From positions 94,138 through 158,137 of the forward strand of contig NZ_MTAV01000014.1 of NCBI RefSeq assembly GCF_002154695.1: DNA of 64,000 nt, read 5' to 3'. Shown here in pieces: positions 8,885 to 17,258 of the stretch. The notes beneath the pieces are model-generated. The model ran no database searches and was not told the origin of the DNA. It saw only the letters and a list, made by a program, of their open reading frames with translations. Source of the stretch: Nostoc sp. T09. Lineage in GTDB: Bacteria; Cyanobacteriota; Cyanobacteriia; Cyanobacteriales; Nostocaceae. How positions within the stretch are numbered: the stretch's first letter is position 1; each line of letters starts with the position of its first letter. The position numbers were made by a program, and so were the translations under genes.

Positions 8885-9562
8885 TTAATCAATCAATCCC
8901 TCGGCTCTAGCTTGCATTTCCGTTTGAATACGGATATTTTTACCTTCTTCAGGATAAACATCTAAAGCGTCTTGGAGTTTACTCCAATAATGACGCACCA
9001 TGCGTTCAGATATACACATTCTTTCAGCAATTGCTTTATCTTGTAATCCTTCTTCAAATGCTAGAGTCAACACTCTGAGCCATTCTGGTTTGACTTCTAA
9101 TCCAGAATGGATACTTTTAATGTCTTTCGTATGAGTCAATCCTTGCAATGCCCAATCAACTCTAGTCAACATTTCCTGAGTGGAAAGACTTTTATCTGCA
9201 ACTGTAAAGCCGCCTTTATGGCTATCGATATCAGGTCTAATGCGTACAAGTGTTCTTACATGAGCGCTTTGAACAACAATATTTAGATGAGGATAATGTT
9301 TCATCAAATTTTTGAGAAGTTGAAGACCTGTATCAGGACGTGCTATCAATCCAAGATTTTCTGGAATTGAAAGATCCATAACCACGAGATCCGGCTGCGA
9401 GTTCATTACTTGATCTATAGCCTGCTTAGCATTTATGGCAGTGATAAATTCAGCCCCAGGATATTTTTTTCGCAACACATCAACTGTGCCACCTAAAACT
9501 GATTCATGGTCATCAATCACCAGAATTGTTAGCAACTGCTTTTCAACTAAAGCTTGTTTCAT
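8885..9562 (-). CDS. Response regulator, REC plus LuxR-type HTH
   Basis: Transcriptional regulator of 225 aa. The receiver domain has the acidic pocket at IDDHE (D17-D18) and phospho-acceptor D63 (LVVMDLSIP), and a Lys in VADKS for the conserved lysine. The C-terminal domain (about 150-215) carries an HTH like GerE/LuxR (EEGLQDKAIAERMCISERMVRHYWSKL). It lies between the degenerate kinase-like gene (9732-10439) and the CHASE2 kinase gene, all on the minus strand, so it probably takes its phosphate from one of them. Downstream of the exporter genes; it may control the peptide cassette. Confidence 0.85.
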   Translation of the reverse strand: MKQALVEKQLLTILVIDDHESVLGGTVDVLRKKYPGAEFITAINAKQAIDQVMNSQPDLVVMDLSIPENLGLIARPDTGLQLLKNLMKHYPHLNIVVQSAHVRTLVRIRPDIDSHKGGFTVADKSLSTQEMLTRVDWALQGLTHTKDIKSIHSGLEVKPEWLRVLTLAFEEGLQDKAIAERMCISERMVRHYWSKLQDALDVYPEEGKNIRIQTEMQARAEGLID

Positions 9563-9731
9563 AATTCCTACCTTAATTAGAGAAGTCTATTATTAGAATA
9601 TGAAGTTTTTTAGGCTAAAAATCCAACTATCTATAAAACTTTATACTAATGAACTATCTTATTTATTATTAGAATAGTTAATTTTTACTTATAGAGAATT
9701 AGAATCAACTATAATTGCTTATCAGCTATTT

Positions 9732-10439
9732 TTACCAACGGAAATACCAAGCCACCCTGAGGTTTTTAGTACGACGAAAGCATTTACCTGATGTTAAAAA
9801 GCAAAAACTGTCGCAAAGATATTGTAATTCTGGGAGAGTAGAGTAATTAATCAATGTAGACAAATCAGGGTAAGTAATTTCTATGTTTAAATTACTAAGA
9901 TTCTTCTGCTGTTTTAAATATATATGAATTGATATCGGCATTACAACCTCTGGTACGATCATTGTTAATAACTCTTCTACAGTTATTAAAACTATGAGAC
10001 TATGTTTGGCTGTTTCATTGTGCCAGTCAGGTGGCATATCGATATGGAAATATAGGTGAGGATTAGATGTATCCCAGGGTTCTAATAAGCATCCAATGGC
10101 TAAAGGCAAACTATATTGAAGATGAAATGGAAATAAGCGATCGCTTAAACTCACCAAAGATTGATGAAAATGATCAATCTTTTGGAGGAACTCTTGCGTT
10201 TTATTGAGTGATAAATCAACATTATCTGTTGACAAAATGTCTAGATTGCGACGAATAGTAAACGAATCCTGCAACAAATCGTCCCGAATTTTCTCTGCTT
10301 CTAAGAAGAGTTTGACTGACTGCCTATAAGACCACCACTGCAATGCTTGTTGAATTCTATGATAAAGAAACAAAAACCAGACAAGAGTCATGGTGTAGAC
10401 AATTAACAGCGTAATTTGTGTACACAATTTCCGGCTCAC
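9732..10439 (-). CDS. Degenerate membrane histidine kinase-like protein
   Basis: A 235-aa protein with one N-terminal TM helix (ITLLIVYTMTLVWFLFLYH, about 9-27) followed by a long helical segment (RIQQALQWWSYRQSVKLFLEAEKIRDDLL) resembling the dimerisation helix of small cyanobacterial sensor kinases. A later stretch (LIVLITVEELLTMIVPEVVMPISIHIYL) looks like a decayed N-box region. No G1/G2 ATP lid and no clear phospho-histidine are visible. It lies between the HlyD gene and the response regulator on the same strand. It may be a non-catalytic sensor partner; assignment is tentative. Confidence 0.55.
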   Translation of the reverse strand: MSRKLCTQITLLIVYTMTLVWFLFLYHRIQQALQWWSYRQSVKLFLEAEKIRDDLLQDSFTIRRNLDILSTDNVDLSLNKTQEFLQKIDHFHQSLVSLSDRLFPFHLQYSLPLAIGCLLEPWDTSNPHLYFHIDMPPDWHNETAKHSLIVLITVEELLTMIVPEVVMPISIHIYLKQQKNLSNLNIEITYPDLSTLINYSTLPELQYLCDSFCFLTSGKCFRRTKNLRVAWYFRW

Positions 10440-10684
10440 AAGATAACTCTATGGTCGTTAGACTACTAGCATAAGAGCAAAACACCAAGAATAACATCTT
10501 ATATTTGTGCCAAATAAAATGTCTAAATAATACAAGAGAATTGTTAAATTGTGCCATTCTTATTACCCAAAGATACATGATTTTGATAACTAATGTTGTT
10601 TTGCTTCATATTAAGATGCTCTCTAGTAAGCCTAAAAAGTTAGATTGAACAGAAAGTTACTGAACTTTAAATAACTAATTAGGT

Positions 10685-12091
10685 TTACAAATCAGTTATT
10701 AATCTTGCTTTTCTCAGCATAAATTGCAGTGCTGTCTCTTCTTTAGAAATAATGTCAGCTTTAGCATCCATACCTGATTGGATGTGGCATTGGTGATTGT
10801 TATTTCCAAATGCTATACTTTCCGGTTGGATGTTTACTTCAAAATAACTAGCAGAGGGAGTAGTAGTTGCTATTGCTGCACCTGTATTGTTACTTTGAGG
10901 TGTTATAACATCTGGAGAAATAGCATTAACAACACCTTTAAGAGTACCATAATCAGGATAGGCGCAGGCATCAACACGCAATTGTACTTTTTGTCCAACT
11001 GCAACATTTTTAATTTCAGCAGTAGGAATTACAGCTTTAATTACTAGAGGTGCATCTTGAGGAACAATCTCAGCAATAGGTTCGCTAATACGTACCACTT
11101 GCCCCGGATTTCGCAAATTGAGCTTGAGGATAATACCGTCACTAGTGGCACGAATAATACTACTTTTTAATTGATTTTCAATTTGTTGAATTTCTTTTAC
11201 AGATTGACTGAATTGATTTTGCATATCAATTCGGTGTTGCATTAAAGCTTGCTTTTCTTTTTCTAATGTAGCAATAGTTGCTTCGCCCCTAGCAGTTTCT
11301 TGGGCAATACGTTCTTGAGCAATAACCACTGTTGCTTTAGTTGGATTGACCGCAGCTTTGGCTGATTGAACTTTGGCTTTAGCAATATCAATACTTCTTT
11401 TTTCACCTTCTATTGTTGATTTTATCTGCTCAACAATTAGTTTTTTTTCTTCATATTCACGCCGACCAATAGCTCCACTACTTGCAAGTTGCTCATAGCG
11501 ATCGCGATCTAATTTAGCAAAGTCTAAATCGGCATAAGCTTTTTGCAGATCGGCATAAGCTTTTTGTAGATTGGCTGCTGCTGCTTGGAATTCGCTTTGC
11601 GAGTTAATTTGGCGTTCTTCGTAGTCTCTCTGGTTGCGTGCTAAATCTGATTGAGCAGAAGAAACGGTTTTCTCTATTACTCTTTTCTCGGCGATAATTT
11701 GAGTATCTAAAGAGTTGATTTGCGCATCAATTTGAATTAATTGCAATCTACCTTGTTGGAGATTTCCTAGTAGTTGACTCTTTTTGATGCGCAATTGTTC
11801 AACATCAAGGTAAGCGATTACATCTCCCTGCTTAACAATCTGATTTTCTTTAACTAGGATGTTTTTAACAGTTCCTTCCATTTTTGGCTGGACTAATCGA
11901 ATATCACCAATAGGACGGACAGTTGCAGCAGCTTTAACTGTAACGTTGTATTTCACCCATGAAGAGAGGCCAATAGCAGAACCGACAGTCCCCACAAGAA
12001 ACATTCCTGCTAAGGATGTCCAAGCACTTACAGGAGGAATAAAATCTTCTTGAACTTCCGGTAGGATTTTCTGATTATGGGTATAGAGCAT
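10685..12091 (-). CDS. HlyD family membrane-fusion protein of the peptide exporter
   Basis: Periplasmic adaptor of a type I-like export system, 468 aa. It has one TM helix (about 26-46), a first lipoyl half-motif (GTVKNILVKENQIVKQGDVIAYLD), a long coiled-coil hairpin (about 105-330) and the second lipoyl half plus barrel (SDGIILKLNLRNPGQVV). The coiled coil contains a directly duplicated heptad, LQKAYAD twice, matched by a 21-bp DNA repeat (11530-11571). The start at 12091 has a very strong ribosome-binding site (GGGGAGGGG). It begins 26 bp after the ABC exporter gene ends, so the two are co-transcribed. Confidence 0.9.
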   Translation of the reverse strand: MLYTHNQKILPEVQEDFIPPVSAWTSLAGMFLVGTVGSAIGLSSWVKYNVTVKAAATVRPIGDIRLVQPKMEGTVKNILVKENQIVKQGDVIAYLDVEQLRIKKSQLLGNLQQGRLQLIQIDAQINSLDTQIIAEKRVIEKTVSSAQSDLARNQRDYEERQINSQSEFQAAAANLQKAYADLQKAYADLDFAKLDRDRYEQLASSGAIGRREYEEKKLIVEQIKSTIEGEKRSIDIAKAKVQSAKAAVNPTKATVVIAQERIAQETARGEATIATLEKEKQALMQHRIDMQNQFSQSVKEIQQIENQLKSSIIRATSDGIILKLNLRNPGQVVRISEPIAEIVPQDAPLVIKAVIPTAEIKNVAVGQKVQLRVDACAYPDYGTLKGVVNAISPDVITPQSNNTGAAIATTTPSASYFEVNIQPESIAFGNNNHQCHIQSGMDAKADIISKEETALQFMLRKARLITDL

Positions 12092-12117
12092 ATCCCCTCC
12101 CCTCTGAAAAATTAATA

Positions 12118-14268
12118 TTAAGGAATTAAAAAATCTAAATGGTCTCCTGGCTTAGTTCGCAAATCCTCCAATGATCCTTGAAGTTTCAATTTGCCGTTTT
12201 CCAATAATACGACCCAATCAGCTCGATTAATTACTTTGGGACGGTGAGTAATTAAAATTGTGGTTTTACCTTGGCGATGCTTAAACAATTTTTCCAGAAC
12301 TTGTGCTTCACTGACTGGATCAAGTCCACCAGTGGATTCATCCAAAATTAAAACTGGCGGTTCTGTAACAATCGCGCGGGCGATCGCCAATCTTTGACGT
12401 TGTCCTCCAGATATATTTGCGCCAAATTCTCCTAAAATAGTCTGATATTTGTCAGGTAGTTTACTAATAAACTCATCAGCACCAGCAATTTGGCAGGCTC
12501 TGACAATCTGCTCAAAGCTAATATGTGGTGTTCCTAAACGAAAGTTTTCTACAATAGAACGATTCCAAAAGTGAGCATCTTGGGGAATTAGCACTACCTG
12601 TTGACGCAAACAATCTAGAGCAAGATCTTGTATGTGATATATTCCAATTTGGATATTACCAGATTGTAGTGGATATAATCCAGCAATTAGTTTAGCAAGT
12701 GTACTTTTACCACAACCAGATTTGCCAATCAGAGCAACAACTTGACCGCCAGGAATTGTTAACGAAAAATTGTCTAATAGGTCAAGACGACCAGCATAAT
12801 GGAAGCCAACATTGCTACAAATAATATCAGCATCACCTGGAATATAAACTAAAGGCTTTTTCCCATCGCCTTCATTCTCTGGTGTAGCATCGATAACTTC
12901 TGTTAAGCGTTGTGTGGCGGTTTTAGCACGTGTAAATTCTTCAACAAAACTAATAACAGTACCAATTAAACCAAGATAATTGGCATTCATTGAGTTAAAT
13001 GCCATTAGTTGCCCAATACTTAAGTGTTCAACGGGGTTAATTACCAAGTTACCGCCAAACCAGAGCAAAATAACAGCACCAATAGCAGAAATAAATCCCG
13101 AAAAAGTATTATTAATAATCCCAATCTGCATAGTGCGAAATGTGAGATTACCAAGACGACCAAATCGACTTTTTAATTCATCCCAAAATTGCGGAGCGGA
13201 GGCAGTGGTTTTTAAAGTAAGTGCGCCTTTAAATGTTTCTACTAAAAGACCTTGCGTTTCTGCTTCTGTGACTAATAGTTCTCGAGTTTTTCGCTGTAAA
13301 GTCGGCTGGAATATAATCGTAGATAGAGTCATCACTACGGAAATAAATAACGCTACTACGGTCAGTTTCCAGCTGTAAAAAATCATGAAGCCCAAAGAAA
13401 CCAGCGCAATAAAAAATCGGCTAGGTAAACCAACAACTACTTGAGCAACCAATTGATTAATTTGTTCAATATCTTGTAGGCGGCTAACTATTTCTCCACT
13501 GCGACGAGATTCATAATAACTTAAAGGTAATCGGAGAATTTGCCGCCCAAATTCCATAACTAGCCCTAATTGTAGGCGTTGAGCAAAATTAGCAATTAAA
13601 TTAGATTGTACAAATGCTAGGCTACTAGAAATAAAATTCATCACTACGACAGAAATAGCCACAGTAGTGAGTAAATTTGTATCACCTCGAACTAGTACAT
13701 CGTCTGTGAGTATTTGTAGTAAAAATGGGGAAGCTAAAGACAGCAAGCCCAAGATTAAATTAATAGGTAAAGCTTGTGCTAGGATTGCACGATAATTCCA
13801 GACACGTTTAAAGAAGCGCCAAAAGCCACCAATTTGATCGTCCTTTTGGGCAAAAAACCTCACCGGATCGGGTTCCAGTAAAAGCATCAACCAATCTGTC
13901 CAACCCTCTGCTAAATCTTTTTTAGACAGATGACGCATACCTACAGCCGGATCGGCAATTAAACATTTTTTGCCTTTCTTACCGTATAAAACAACCCAAT
14001 GATTTCCTTTCCAGTGAATAATTGCCGGTAAGGGCGCTTCATGCATTCGATCGAGGAGTTCGGGTGAAGTTTTCACTGGACGAGTATTAAAGCCCAGTGT
14101 TTCTGCTCCTCGCCTCAACCCTAATAAAGTAGTGCCAAATTGTCCAGTACCTACAGCTTCCCGGATGTGGCTTAGAGTAAAATTATGTCCATAATATTTA
14201 GCGATCGCTGCAAGGCAAGCAGCCCCGCAATCTTCTTCACTATGCTGTTTAACAAATTGATATTTCAT
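12118..14268 (-). CDS. Peptidase C39-containing bacteriocin/peptide ABC exporter
   Basis: Bifunctional maturation and export ATPase, about 716 aa. The N-terminal C39 Cys protease has Cys14 (HSEEDCGAAC), His90 (GNHWVVLYG) and Asp106 (IADPAVG); it cuts after double-glycine leaders. Six-helix TM domain about 160-440. The ATPase has Walker A (GKSGCGKST, near 515), signature ISGGQRQR (near 619), Walker B (PVLILDEST) and H-loop (ITHR). ATG at 14268 (MKYQFVKQ) is preferred to TTG two codons upstream. Two precursor peptides with GG leaders lie immediately upstream and HlyD follows 26 bp downstream, so these are its probable substrates and partner. Confidence 0.93.
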   Translation of the reverse strand: MKYQFVKQHSEEDCGAACLAAIAKYYGHNFTLSHIREAVGTGQFGTTLLGLRRGAETLGFNTRPVKTSPELLDRMHEAPLPAIIHWKGNHWVVLYGKKGKKCLIADPAVGMRHLSKKDLAEGWTDWLMLLLEPDPVRFFAQKDDQIGGFWRFFKRVWNYRAILAQALPINLILGLLSLASPFLLQILTDDVLVRGDTNLLTTVAISVVVMNFISSSLAFVQSNLIANFAQRLQLGLVMEFGRQILRLPLSYYESRRSGEIVSRLQDIEQINQLVAQVVVGLPSRFFIALVSLGFMIFYSWKLTVVALFISVVMTLSTIIFQPTLQRKTRELLVTEAETQGLLVETFKGALTLKTTASAPQFWDELKSRFGRLGNLTFRTMQIGIINNTFSGFISAIGAVILLWFGGNLVINPVEHLSIGQLMAFNSMNANYLGLIGTVISFVEEFTRAKTATQRLTEVIDATPENEGDGKKPLVYIPGDADIICSNVGFHYAGRLDLLDNFSLTIPGGQVVALIGKSGCGKSTLAKLIAGLYPLQSGNIQIGIYHIQDLALDCLRQQVVLIPQDAHFWNRSIVENFRLGTPHISFEQIVRACQIAGADEFISKLPDKYQTILGEFGANISGGQRQRLAIARAIVTEPPVLILDESTGGLDPVSEAQVLEKLFKHRQGKTTILITHRPKVINRADWVVLLENGKLKLQGSLEDLRTKPGDHLDFLIP

Positions 14269-14476
14269 GAACAAAAAACTCTAGAGAATGGCCGCTACAA
14301 ACCTAGAAGTATTGTTAAATTCTTGGCAGATTATTCAAATTAGTTAAATTAGCTATATGAGGCTTATTTAATTTTTGTGAGGCTAGGTACACCTTTATTA
14401 CTTCTTCTCTGCCCCCTGTCTCTACAAGTGCTTCAGGAATTAAATTAGATTGCTATAAATTCCAGCTATGAAATTA

Positions 14477-14797
14477 CTAGGAATTCATAAACACGAATAA
14501 AAAACGTAATAAGCTATTCAAACTGCTATTTCTACCCCTATTCCTACTATTGCCGAAGAAAGACGGGTTCAGTCCGATGGTAAGTTGTGAGAGTGTATAG
14601 CTACTATCTGAACTGACAGAAATGTTATTACCGCCATCTGAATAATTCATTTTATTATTGGCTAAAGAAACTATTTTTGTCATCTGCAAATAAAAAGCAA
14701 AGTTGGAAGACGACAATCCACCAGATACAGCCTCTTGCTCTGGTGCAGATATTTCTGTAAATAATTCTGGGCTTTGAAGTTTTATGTCGTTAGACAC
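14477..14797 (-). CDS. Double-glycine leader precursor peptide B
   Basis: Predicted secreted peptide precursor, 106 aa from a GTG at 14797 (AGGAAAG just upstream). This start gives an N-terminus MSND that parallels MSNQ of the sister precursor. The leader ends in ELFTEISAPEQEAVSGG (residues 11-27), the C39 cleavage motif. The released core would be about 79 aa, Ser/Asn/Gly-rich, without cysteine, with a basic patch (NSRNRGRNSS) and a hydrophobic tail (LRFLFVFMNS). No lanthipeptide or cyclisation enzyme lies nearby, so it is probably unmodified. A longer frame from an ATG at 14872 is less likely. Confidence 0.7.
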   Translation of the reverse strand: MSNDIKLQSPELFTEISAPEQEAVSGGLSSSNFAFYLQMTKIVSLANNKMNYSDGGNNISVSSDSSYTLSQLTIGLNPSFFGNSRNRGRNSSLNSLLRFLFVFMNS

Positions 14798-14975
14798 GGT
14801 CTTTCCTGTCTGATTAATCTCTGCGTTGGAAATGGTAAAGCACCCTATGGCTAAGTAGTTAGGGACGATCAAATAACTCGTAAAAACACATTCTGTAAGT
14901 TAACTCTGGGCTACCAAATGTAAACCCTCAAAGTCACGCTTGAGTTGTGATAGTGATGCCAGATTTTATCTCACA

Positions 14976-15008
14976 CATCTTTAGCCCTCATAAAGAGGAC
15001 TAAAGATG
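14976..15008 (-). terminator. Hairpin between the two precursor genes
   Basis: Inverted repeat (CATCTTTAGCCCTC / GAGGACTAAAGATG, one mismatch) about 40 bp after the stop of precursor A on the minus strand. No strong U run follows, so it may stabilise or partly attenuate the precursor mRNA rather than stop transcription fully. Confidence 0.45.
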
Positions 15009-15044
15009 AGCTTTTGTCTAAGCTTGAATTCTGCTTATTTCAAA

Positions 15045-15275
15045 TTAAACAGTAATTCCAGCCAACAAACTAGATAAAGACTCTAAGGTTATAGTTCTAG
15101 AAGCACCACCAAAGGTGAAAGTTGAACCAGCCGGAGTATTAGTGGATGCTACTGGTCCGAGGACTGCGATATCTGATGTCTTCAAAGTAGCGAGCTGTGC
15201 TAACGCACCAACAATTCCGCCACTAACTAGTTCTTGTTCTTCAACGCTTACTTCAACAAACAATTGGTTAGACAT
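15045..15275 (-). CDS. Double-glycine leader precursor peptide A
   Basis: A 76-aa secreted peptide precursor starting at the ATG at 15275, with AGGAG well placed upstream. The 20-residue leader ends VEVSVEEQELVSGG, a textbook C39 protease site. The core is about 56 aa (starting IVGALAQLATLKTS), rich in Ala, Thr, Ser and Gly, with no cysteine and moderately hydrophobic. It is first in a minus-strand series followed by a second precursor, the C39 exporter and HlyD. Related cassettes are annotated as bacteriocin clusters in cyanobacteria; a cell-cell signal is equally possible. Confidence 0.8.
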   Translation of the reverse strand: MSNQLFVEVSVEEQELVSGGIVGALAQLATLKTSDIAVLGPVASTNTPAGSTFTFGGASRTITLESLSSLLAGITV

Positions 15276-15826
15276 GATTGGAATCTCCTGGATTTTAAGA
15301 GTTTCGCGAGTTGCTTGCCACTTGTTGGCTGCTTCTCTCCTCGCTTGATTAATACGATATAAGGAAGTACCCAGGTGAGTCATTCTCATTTTCTGCAAAC
15401 TTAATTACCAAAGTTAGAAAATCCTATTGCCGAAATACGTAAGTGTAACTACCGAAAAGTACATATAATAATTACACTATATTTCACTGAATCTTATCAA
15501 AAAACTGGAGAAATTTTTTACTAGCTTTAAAAAAATATTTTATATATGTGGCACTAAAAACTTGATATATAGGAGTTTATCAAAAAAATATAGAAAATTA
15601 TTACTGCCTTTAAGAAAAATATTTTGAAATCGGATAATCAACGACTAGTGTTAAATTTAACAGTAGCCGTTTGTATGGAATAGACGTTTTCTACAGAAAT
15701 GGGCGGTTAGAAACCGCGTCTACACAGACAAAACCCGCGCAGGCGGGTTTCAAATTCTTTAATTGACCAAAGTCCGCGGAGGCGGACTTTGTTTGTATAG
15801 CCGCGAATTCTATTCGCCAGGACTTC
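15276..15826. other. Spacer upstream of the precursor operon
   Basis: AT-rich 15276-15700 should hold the promoter of the peptide cassette; I cannot pick out a convincing -35/-10 pair. The part after 15700 is the multi-hairpin repeat listed separately. Confidence 0.45.
15701..15818. repeat. Multi-hairpin dispersed repeat
   Basis: Four consecutive small palindromes: GCGGTTAGAAACCGC (about 15703-15717), AAACCCGCGCAGGCGGGTTT (15731-15750), AAAGTCCGC/GCGGACTTT (15769-15790) and GCGAAT/ATTCGC (about 15803-15817). GC-rich compared with its AT-rich surroundings. This composite looks like a dispersed palindromic repeat of Nostocales genomes and could also act as a terminator after argD, which ends at 15827. 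Confidence 0.6.
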
Positions 15827-17110
15827 TTATACCGTGACAGTAGCTAAGGCTTTGTCAACAGCTTGCAAGGCTGTATTGACTTCTGCCTCTGTGACAATTA
15901 GTGGTGGTACAAACCGAACGACTTTTGGCCCAGCTGGTACAAGCAGTACGCCTTCTGCGATCGCAACTTTGACAATATCAGCTGCGGTTAGCTGGATATC
16001 GGCTGGCAATTCTAATCCGTTGATTAAACCCCATCCCCGAACATCGGCAATGTAATTAGGATATTTGGCCGCGATCGCTCTTAATCCATCTCGCAGTTGT
16101 TCACCTCGCTGCTGTACATTCTGCAAAATATTTTCTTTCTCTAATGTTTGGCAAACCGCCAGCGCTACTCCACAAGCAAAAGGATTGCCACCAAAGGTAC
16201 TGGCGTGTTCCCCAGGCTGGAACACATCGCAGAATTTCTTACTCATCATGGCACCGATGGGGATACCACCACCCAGCCCTTTGGCACTGGTGAAGATATC
16301 CGGCTCAACGCCGAGAGTTTCATAACCCCATAACTTACCACTGCGTCCCATGCCAACTTGCACTTCATCGAATATTAGCAAAACGCCAGTTTCATCACAG
16401 ATTTGCCGCAGCTTTTGGAAGTAAGCAACATCACCTGGACAGACACCGCCTTCTCCTTGCAAAGGCTCTAATAAAATTGCGGCGACACGGTAATCACCTT
16501 CATCTAGTTCGCTAATCGCTGCTTCCACTGCGCCAATATCGTTGTAAGGTACATAGTGAAAACCAGGAACCAAGGGATCAAAGTATTTTTGATACTTTGG
16601 TTGTCCGGTAGCAGTAATCGTTGCTAAAGTCCGCCCGTGGAAACTAGCATTGGCAGTTAAGATAATTGGTCGTTCAATTTCTAGTACAGTATGGGCGTAT
16701 TTCCGTGCTAATTTTATTGCCGCTTCGTTAGCCTCAGCACCAGAGTTGCAGAAAAAGACGCGATCGGCACAGGAATGTTGAATGATCCATTTTGCCAATT
16801 CACCTTGTTCGGGAATGTAGTACAAATTAGAGACGTGATGCAGCTTCTGGATTTGGCGTGTGACTGCTTCTACCATTGCTGGGTGGGCATGTCCTAAAGT
16901 ACAAGTGGCAATTCCGGCCACAAAGTCCAGATATTCCCGCCCCTGAGTATCCCAAACCCGGCATCCTGCTCCCCGTTCTAGGGCTAGAGGAAACCGGGCA
17001 TAGGTCGACATAACAGCTTCATCGAAGCTGTTTGGCTCAAAGGGGCTAGATGGTAAAGTATCTGACTGTGGGGGGATGGTGGCTTCTTCAACTAAAGTTT
17101 GTCTGCTCAC
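15827..17110 (-). CDS. argD: Acetylornithine aminotransferase
   Basis: PLP-dependent class III aminotransferase in arginine biosynthesis, converting N-acetylglutamate semialdehyde to N-acetylornithine. Visible signatures: FCNSGAEANEAAIKLARKY, FHGRTLATITATGQPKY, LLIFDEVQVGMGRSGKLW, and TSAKGLGGGIPIGAM with the PLP lysine, then HASTFGGNPFACGVAL. At 427 aa it carries a 35-residue N-terminal extension over the usual core, as in other cyanobacterial ArgD proteins. Divergent from the K+ channel gene. An ornithine or succinylornithine specificity cannot be excluded from sequence alone. Confidence 0.93.
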   Translation of the reverse strand: MSRQTLVEEATIPPQSDTLPSSPFEPNSFDEAVMSTYARFPLALERGAGCRVWDTQGREYLDFVAGIATCTLGHAHPAMVEAVTRQIQKLHHVSNLYYIPEQGELAKWIIQHSCADRVFFCNSGAEANEAAIKLARKYAHTVLEIERPIILTANASFHGRTLATITATGQPKYQKYFDPLVPGFHYVPYNDIGAVEAAISELDEGDYRVAAILLEPLQGEGGVCPGDVAYFQKLRQICDETGVLLIFDEVQVGMGRSGKLWGYETLGVEPDIFTSAKGLGGGIPIGAMMSKKFCDVFQPGEHASTFGGNPFACGVALAVCQTLEKENILQNVQQRGEQLRDGLRAIAAKYPNYIADVRGWGLINGLELPADIQLTAADIVKVAIAEGVLLVPAGPKVVRFVPPLIVTEAEVNTALQAVDKALATVTV

Positions 17111-17258
17111 TACCTCTCCTTCGGAAAATCTTTTGATCGTATAGTTATCTACTAGTGTCCTAGAAATTTATTAAAAATTTCGACTATTTTCTGCAACTAT
17201 CATTTTTTTTAAGGCTAAGCCTCAGATATTCTCAAACGAGTGGCAGTGGTGAAAAATT

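Noticed and set aside
10357..10578. 73-codon minus-strand frame overlapping the kinase-like gene
   Set aside because: Out of frame with and overlapping the start of the better-supported gene at 9732-10439; no motif.
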